Of a stretch of DNA of 9,354 nt, positions 5,508 through 9,354 are shown one piece after another (the first letter of the stretch is position 1; the number at the start of each line of letters is the position of its first letter). Origin of the DNA: Eubacteriales bacterium (lineage in GTDB: Bacteria > Bacillota > Clostridia > Lachnospirales > Lachnospiraceae). Under the pieces are notes generated by a model, which was not told where the DNA came from, made no database searches, and saw only the letters and a list, made by a program, of their open reading frames with translations. A program made the translations under genes and the position numbers. The stretch covers positions 1-9,354 of the forward strand of contig JAUNPT010000031.1 in NCBI GenBank assembly GCA_030536565.1. The letters are read 5' to 3'.

Positions 5508-6151
5508 CTATTTATATGATATATTCACTTTATTATTGACCCTTCTTCGATACTTCAATAATATTAATCCATCGTTCACAATTCACTAGAATTACTTATT
5601 ACTTTCGTCGATATATTTTTGAAAACTTTTTCTTATATTACTTCATCTTCTACTATATAACAATATTTTTAGAACATTTTATAAGAATCTTTGTTTTCTT
5701 TATATAAAATATATTATCTTCAACTCATCAAATACCTTTTCGATATCTGCTTAAAGATTACTGATAATATATGAATAATACCAAGTTTCAAATTTCTGGA
5801 CCTGACATGCCATCTATTCTCAGATTTCAAACTATATATACTTCTAATCAATTGAGGCTCACTAAGTCATCAATTTTCATATAATATATATATCTGTAAT
5901 CTTTTTCATTCTGTTTCTTTACACAGATGAAAAATCTTCGTATTACTTTTTGTGATAAATGTTCAATATGAATACCAGGTTTCTGGTGGTCTTTAGCATT
6001 ATTTGTCACCTCTTGTGACTATTCTATTATGATAGATGCTAAGTTGTTTTATTCAGTCCTTATGTATTATCACTTTCATATTGATTAACTAACGTCATAT
6101 TTCCAAGGGTCTCACCTGTCCTTTCTTTTTTTATTACTGTCTCTTGTTTAT
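5462..6151 (-). ncRNA. Candidate structured RNA of about 690 nt upstream of pflB
   Basis: A consensus promoter and a strong terminator bound a stretch with no protein gene on either strand. Minus-strand helices visible by eye include TTAGCAT/ATGCTAA enclosing CTAT-CATA-ATAG and GTCAC-AAGAG-GTGAC; ACCAG-AAAC-CTGGT; TTTTTCATCTGT pairing with ACAG-A-ATGAAAAA; GTTT-G-AAAT/ATTT-G-AAAC with an inner CTG/CAG; AGATATC-GAAAA-GGTATTT; AATTC-TAGT-GAATT; and TATTATTGA/TCAATAATA near the 3' end. The size and elaborate folding recall the large bacterial RNAs (OLE, GOLLD, ROOL), but I cannot assign it to any of them. It lacks the conserved motifs of the ZTP ('pfl') riboswitch. It may be free-standing or a long leader of pflB. 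Confidence 0.65.
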
Positions 6152-6157
6152 GTCATT

Positions 6158-6186
6158 ATAATATCATTCACCTTTATAATTGTCAA
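6158..6186 (-). promoter_or_regulatory. Promoter of the long candidate RNA
   Basis: TTGACA at 6181-6186 and TATTAT at 6158-6163 are spaced 17 bp on the minus strand, followed by AAT. Transcription should start near 6151. Boxes and spacing are identical to those of the promoter at 1410-1438. Confidence 0.85.
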
Positions 6187-6346
6187 TACTTTTTTCAAAA
6201 AAATTTTAATTTTTCAATCATTATTCTGTTTATTGCATTATGCATACATCTTTATGTTGATAATTGTGTCTTATTCAGAAAATATTCTGACAATTTCATA
6301 TTACTTCCTATAAAGAGAACTTCTGCTATATGTATATCTGCAAATC
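6187..6346. other. Short AT-rich gap with weak hairpins
   Basis: This gap separates the PsiE-like stop codon from the RNA promoter. It contains TCAGAA-AATA-TTCTGA at 6275-6290, a possible weak 3' hairpin without a T-run, and the small palindrome TGCAT-T-ATGCA near 6235-6245. I see no gene. Confidence 0.4.
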
Positions 6347-6751
6347 CTAATCTGTCTCTTTATCATCAGTTGCCATAAATAAAAATCTTCTTGTAGCAAA
6401 AAGAACAGCAATGCATACAACGCCAATCATTGTATCAATAATTGACGAATGAGATACTACTATCTGCCTCGCAATTGCAAACAATAAAACCTCCACAACA
6501 GTTTCCGGCGTATGAATGCATAACATCTTTATAAGCTCTACACCAACTGCAAGGCTCATCACCATCTCCAGAAAATGTGTAAATGCCTCTGCTTCATTCC
6601 AAAAATAATTAACATTAAACATCTGTGCGGCGAGTTTAACCGCCATAATCACAATAACAACAGCAAGCATAACAGAAAGAAGCATTTCCAGATATCTAGC
6701 CGTACTATATACTCCCTGCTGGATTTTATCTTTAATTGAGAATTTTTTCAT
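6347..6751 (-). CDS. Small PsiE-like membrane protein
   Basis: The 134-residue protein is mostly hydrophobic, with about four membrane helices (roughly 20-43, 59-77, 84-100 and 103-124), a basic N-terminus and an acidic C-terminus (DDKETD). The arrangement, with FLEMVMSLAVGVELIKML and an IAR segment, resembles the PsiE (phosphate-starvation-inducible) family, whose function is unknown even in E. coli. The assignment rests on remembered family pattern and is moderate. AAGGAG lies just upstream of the ATG at 6751. A promoter lies at 6798-6827, its -35 box over the last codons of the upstream flavoprotein gene, so the two genes can be transcribed separately or together. Confidence 0.65.
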   Translation of the reverse strand: MKKFSIKDKIQQGVYSTARYLEMLLSVMLAVVIVIMAVKLAAQMFNVNYFWNEAEAFTHFLEMVMSLAVGVELIKMLCIHTPETVVEVLLFAIARQIVVSHSSIIDTMIGVVCIAVLFATRRFLFMATDDKETD

Positions 6752-6797
6752 AGCACTCCTTGTATTTTACCGTTTCTTTTTGTGTTTTTCTATTTAG

Positions 6798-6827
6798 ACT
6801 ATACATGATTACTGTCAAATTTGTCAA
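6798..6827 (-). promoter_or_regulatory. Promoter of the PsiE-like gene
   Basis: TTGACA (6822-6827) and TATAGT (6798-6803) are spaced 18 bp on the minus strand. The -35 box overlaps the TGA stop of the nitronate monooxygenase-like gene. A second TTGACA follows 6 bp later but is too close to the -10 box to serve. Confidence 0.65.
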
Positions 6828-7921
6828 TGCGTGGGGTACTTATCGTCAAAAGCGCATTTCAACTGGTCTACAAGTTCTTTTACAGTTGTTATTTCTTTAA
6901 TTCTGCCCACATTAGAACCACAGAAAATCAGTCCCTCGTCAATATTTCCTTTTACTGCATTAATTAACGCTTCTGTAATACAATATGGAACTTTTGCTGG
7001 ATTGCATTTTTCAAGGCAGTTATAACATTTCGTTATCTTTTTACGGCACAATTGATTATCTTTGATAAATTTATTATTTAACGCCCTTCCCGGCATTCCA
7101 ACAGGACTTTTGACAATAGTTATATCTTCATCTCCCGCCTGAACATATGCCTTTTTATACGCATCTGAAGCATCGCATTCCTGTGTCGCAACAAACCGGC
7201 TGGCAATCTGAACTCCGTCTGCCCCAAGTCCAATCACATGTCTTATATCTTCTTCATCAAAAATTCCGCCCGCCACAATAACAGGAATCTCTTTTCCATA
7301 CTTTTCTTCAAAAAAGCTTTTGACTTTAATAATCTCTATAATTTCTGAATCATAATCTAAGGCCTTATCTTTATACCCGTCTAATTGTTCCAGAGAAAAT
7401 CCAAGATGCCCTCCTGCTTTTGGCCCCTCGATTACAAGAAAATCCGCTGTTCTGCTGTAATGTCTGTCCCACATTTTTAAAACCAGATTAGCTGCTTTTG
7501 CCGACGATACAATTGGCGCAATTGCAGGTCTGCTTTCTGCGTCCATGTCATCTATAATCTGCGGAAGTTCCATTGGAAGACCCGCACCGCAGATAATCAC
7601 ATCTGCACCAGCTTCTGCTGCTGTCCTGACATGTTCTTTAAAATGTTTTAGGGCGACCATTACATTAACACCAACCAGCCCATTTCCTCCTGCAATCTCC
7701 TTAGCCTTCTTTATATGCTTTCCAATTGCATGAAGGTTGCACTTATTCTGGTTCTTGTCAAAATTGTCTTCATCATATCCTAACTGTGCAGTTGATATAA
7801 TTCCAACAGCTCCCTGTGCAGCAACCGCTCCTGCCAAAGATGAACTGCTTATACCTACTCCCATACCACCCTGAATAATCGGAATTTCCACAACTTTGTT
7901 TCCAAGCTTCAATAATTTCAT
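6824..7921 (-). CDS. Nitronate monooxygenase / FabK-like FMN oxidoreductase
   Basis: The 365-residue product is a TIM-barrel flavoprotein of the 2-nitropropane dioxygenase (nitronate monooxygenase) family. Landmarks are IPIIQGGMGVGIS (13-25), GVNVMVAL (84-91), IEGPKAGGHLG (165-174) with the family's conserved His172, and the FMN phosphate-binding segments AGGI (217-220) and GADGVQIASRF (233-243). The C-terminal part holds C-x6-C-x2-C-x3-C-x7-C (292-314), absent from FabK of S. pneumoniae as I recall it, but seen in clostridial relatives. Nitronate oxidation and enoyl-ACP reduction are both possible, and sequence alone cannot choose. The start at 7921 has GGAG six bases upstream; the frame extends further up but crosses the promoter. 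A consensus promoter and an operator-like repeat precede it. Confidence 0.9.
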   Translation of the reverse strand: MKLLKLGNKVVEIPIIQGGMGVGISSSSLAGAVAAQGAVGIISTAQLGYDEDNFDKNQNKCNLHAIGKHIKKAKEIAGGNGLVGVNVMVALKHFKEHVRTAAEAGADVIICGAGLPMELPQIIDDMDAESRPAIAPIVSSAKAANLVLKMWDRHYSRTADFLVIEGPKAGGHLGFSLEQLDGYKDKALDYDSEIIEIIKVKSFFEEKYGKEIPVIVAGGIFDEEDIRHVIGLGADGVQIASRFVATQECDASDAYKKAYVQAGDEDITIVKSPVGMPGRALNNKFIKDNQLCRKKITKCYNCLEKCNPAKVPYCITEALINAVKGNIDEGLIFCGSNVGRIKEITTVKELVDQLKCAFDDKYPTH

Positions 7922-7969
7922 AATAATCTCCAATCTCTCTAAGCGCAGAATAACATACGCAAAATATAT

Positions 7970-7982
7970 TTTGATTTTCAAA
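7970..7982. promoter_or_regulatory. Operator-like repeat TTTGA-TTT-TCAAA
   Basis: Perfect 5-bp arms with a 3-bp spacer lie just inside the transcript start of the flavoprotein gene, overlapping the palindrome CAAAATATATTTTG at 7960-7973. The sequence resembles the TTTGA-N3-TCAAA boxes bound by FabT, the MarR-type fatty-acid regulator of streptococci. No regulator gene is nearby, so the assignment is a guess. Confidence 0.35.
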
Positions 7983-7993
7983 CTATATTTGTA

Positions 7994-8022
7994 AGTATAT
8001 ACCATAACAGCACTCATGTCAA
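7994..8022 (-). promoter_or_regulatory. Promoter of the nitronate monooxygenase-like gene
   Basis: TTGACA (8017-8022) and TATACT (7994-7999) are spaced 17 bp on the minus strand. The start near 7987 leaves a leader of about 65 bases. Confidence 0.85.
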
Positions 8023-8103
8023 GATGATGTAGTATTAAAAACCATGTTGTTATTTTATGCAAAAAGTTGTTTATAAAATATACATTCAATATATGACGCC
8101 AAT

Positions 8104-8145
8104 AAAAAAAGCCCCATCACACAACGGGAGAGAAATGTGATAGGG
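8104..8145 (-). terminator. Terminator of the CAP-protein gene
   Basis: CCCTATCACA and TGTGATGGGG form a 10-bp stem with one wobble pair on the minus strand, followed by seven T. It lies about 90 bp after the CAP stop codon; the DNA between holds no gene. Confidence 0.9.
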
Positions 8146-8235
8146 TTTATATAAAAACAATGCCGCAAATACATTGTCTTTACCAATATGAAATTAAATG
8201 TTTATATAAATTATCAGGCTAAATCTTAATATATA

Positions 8236-9090
8236 TTAGTTCATAAAAATTGCTGCCCAATAATAATTACCATTAGAATCCTGCGCTACTCCAACGCCTA
8301 CTCTTGTGTATTTTGCATTAGTCATACAGCTGTAATGTGCTGATGAATTATGCCAGCCTGTAATAATTTCGTCTGGTGTATTCTGATATCTTCCAAGATT
8401 CTCACCAAAACTTCCATACTGACCATAATAACTGCAGATTGTTGAAGCTTTCTGTCCATTAGGTCTGATATGGCGTCCCCCTTCAACCTTCATTGAATTC
8501 GCATTAGCATTCTCCAGGGCTCTATGACACGCCATTACTGTTAATGTTGAATCATAACCTACTGCTCCTGTACCTGCTGCCGCTCTTTCCTGATTGATTA
8601 ATTCGTATACCTGATTTATATATGATGCATAAGCTGATGCATTCCCCTGCGCCTGTGCATTATTGATGTCATCTTCTGACATCTCCAAAACTGGTGCCTG
8701 TGGTGTATCCTGTGGTTCATTTGATGCCGCTGGCTGAGAATCGCCAGAATTATCTGTCTGCGCTGGCTGTTCTGCTGGCTGATTCTGTGTATTATCCTGT
8801 GTATTAGATGATGCTGTCTCTGTACCAGCCTCTGCTGGCTGTGCATCACTTTCTGTCTGTGTTTCTGATTCTTGAATAGCTGATGTTGGCTTCTCTGCCT
8901 GTGTGGCAGCCTCTTTATGTGTATTCTTTTCCACCTCAACTGTCTTTGCGGCAGCCTGTGAATTAACAACCTTAACATCTGCTGAATTAGAGCTTCCTGC
9001 CGCCTGCACAGCAAAAGCTGTACCGATGCCAAAAATTGAAACTGCTGCTGCAATTGTTACTACCTTAATTGACTTTCTTGAATCCTTCAT
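8236..9090 (-). CDS. Secreted CAP/SCP-domain protein
   Basis: The 284-residue protein begins with a signal peptide: a basic start, a hydrophobic core VVTIAAAVSIFGIGTAFA, and probable cleavage after AVQAA near residue 31. A low-complexity linker rich in Q, T, S, E, A and P (about 40-150) follows; it probably spans the cell wall. A CAP domain ends the protein (about 155-284), with INQVYELINQERAAAG, GGRHIRPNG (His207), GENLGR (Glu230) and AHYSCMTNAKYTRVGVGV (His252), the usual CAP-cavity residues. No sortase motif or membrane anchor is seen at the C-terminus, so it is probably released or loosely wall-bound. Bacterial CAP proteins are widespread but their activity is poorly known. The start at 9090 has GGGAG nine bases upstream. 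A c-di-GMP riboswitch and terminator precede the gene, implying control by cyclic-di-GMP. Confidence 0.92.
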   Translation of the reverse strand: MKDSRKSIKVVTIAAAVSIFGIGTAFAVQAAGSSNSADVKVVNSQAAAKTVEVEKNTHKEAATQAEKPTSAIQESETQTESDAQPAEAGTETASSNTQDNTQNQPAEQPAQTDNSGDSQPAASNEPQDTPQAPVLEMSEDDINNAQAQGNASAYASYINQVYELINQERAAAGTGAVGYDSTLTVMACHRALENANANSMKVEGGRHIRPNGQKASTICSYYGQYGSFGENLGRYQNTPDEIITGWHNSSAHYSCMTNAKYTRVGVGVAQDSNGNYYWAAIFMN

Positions 9091-9123
9091 AATTTTATTC
9101 TCCCGTATTTTTATTTAAGGGAT

Positions 9124-9148
9124 AAAAAAAGCATCCGTTACCGGATGC
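9124..9148 (-). terminator. Riboswitch-controlled terminator before the CAP gene
   Basis: GCATCCG-GTAA-CGGATGC forms a perfect 7-bp stem with a four-base loop, followed by seven T, between the aptamer and the CAP start codon. Its 5' arm (GCATCCGG on the minus strand) can pair at seven of eight positions with CCGGTTGC at 9203-9210 in the 3' part of the aptamer, giving a plausible antiterminator. Confidence 0.85.
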
Positions 9149-9160
9149 TCTAAAATCTAA

Positions 9161-9195
9161 CTATCATATCCACTATTTGCGTTAATGGATAATAG
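9161..9195 (-). other. Hairpin between aptamer and terminator
   Basis: CTAT-TATCCA pairs with TGGATA-TG-ATAG, giving ten base pairs with a two-base bulge and a 13-base loop. It fills the linker of the expression platform. It may be a spacer helix or help bring the aptamer and the terminator together. Confidence 0.5.
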
Positions 9196-9197
9196 AT

Positions 9198-9284
9198 AAA
9201 CTGCAACCGGCTGTCATTCCTTTCGGAGAAGACCCTTGGCTTTGCGTCACAACCTTTCGATTGTTTTGCCAACGTATTCAATTT
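9198..9284 (-). ncRNA. Cyclic-di-GMP-I (GEMM-I) riboswitch aptamer
   Basis: The minus-strand RNA shows the class hallmarks: GGCAAA, a helix ACAATC/GGTTGT capped by a GAAA tetraloop, the conserved GACGCAAAGCC, then a second helix (GTC/GAC with CTCC/GGA and a GAAA loop) ending in AGCCGGTTGC. AAATTG (9279-9284) and CAGTTT (9198-9203) close the outer helix. The family binds cyclic-di-GMP. Here a terminator, not a ribosome site, lies downstream, so control is transcriptional. If ligand binding sequesters CCGGTTGC, the terminator forms and the gene is off at high c-di-GMP. That direction is inferred from the alternative pairing only. Confidence 0.93.
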
Positions 9285-9301
9285 CTATCTCTTATGGTTT
9301 A

Positions 9302-9329
9302 AGTATAACATAATCTTCCAATAAGTAAA
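9302..9329 (-). promoter_or_regulatory. Promoter of the riboswitch-CAP transcript
   Basis: TTTACT (9324-9329) and TATACT (9302-9307) are spaced 16 bp on the minus strand. Transcription from about 9295 would include the whole aptamer. The -35 box matches four of six consensus bases. Confidence 0.6.
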
Positions 9330-9354
9330 TAGTACTTTGTCTCTATTTTCAACT

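Noticed and set aside
5462..6151. ZTP ('pfl') riboswitch upstream of pflB
   Set aside because: The conserved ZTP aptamer motifs are not found, and the element is far longer than that riboswitch.
7922..8089. Upstream start for the flavoprotein (56 extra residues)
   Set aside because: It would run through the -35 and -10 boxes. The ATG at 7921 has GGAG and fits the family start.
8616..9053. Second minus-strand frame over the CAP gene (145 codons)
   Set aside because: It is a shadow of the repetitive linker, made of Q, H and R runs, with no ribosome site.

Overview
The window looks like a chromosomal segment of a low-GC anaerobic Firmicute, most likely a Lachnospiraceae-type gut Clostridium. 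Grounds for this are AT-rich intergenic DNA, consensus TTGACA/TATAAT promoters, strong AGGAGG ribosome sites, an oxygen-sensitive pyruvate formate-lyase, a DUF134/NifX-type fusion and a Gram-positive secreted CAP protein behind a cyclic-di-GMP riboswitch. The genus cannot be fixed from the sequence alone. Every convincing gene lies on the minus strand, so transcription runs from high to low coordinates, as mostly single-gene units with their own promoters and terminators.

Layout from high to low coordinates: a promoter, a c-di-GMP-I (GEMM) riboswitch and an intrinsic terminator lead into a secreted CAP/SCP-domain protein (8236-9090), which ends at its own terminator. Next come a nitronate monooxygenase/FabK-like flavoprotein (6824-7921) with a near-perfect promoter and a small four-helix PsiE-like membrane protein (6347-6751). 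A gap of about 1 kb without a protein gene follows. It holds a candidate structured RNA of about 690 nt (5462-6151) with a consensus promoter and a strong terminator. Then come pflB (2947-5199), a 500-bp gap with several inverted repeats and a GC-rich patch, and a DUF134-NifX-like fusion gene (1564-2337). After that is a second candidate RNA of about 480 nt (922-1403), then a flavodoxin-like gene (326-829). A broken coding remnant reaches the left edge.

The most unusual content is the pair of apparent non-coding RNAs. The one at 922-1403 carries seven copies of a small hairpin. The stems differ in sequence but stay base-paired, while each shows nearly the same loop, CGAGAGCU. Four copies also have an outer helix behind a purine-rich internal loop. 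The RNA starts at TTGACA-N17-TATTAT and ends at a terminator. The longer RNA upstream of pflB has an identical -35/-10 layout and a related 5' end (ACAA(A)GAGACA). I could not match either to a class I know. Each sits upstream of a same-strand gene (flavodoxin, pflB), so either could be a free-standing RNA or a very long leader.

Functionally, the protein genes suggest anaerobic redox and fermentation (PflB, flavodoxin, flavin oxidoreductase, a metal-cofactor-type protein) plus c-di-GMP-controlled cell-surface secretion. The genes do not form one obvious pathway. All RNA structures were found by eye, with no energy or covariance calculation.
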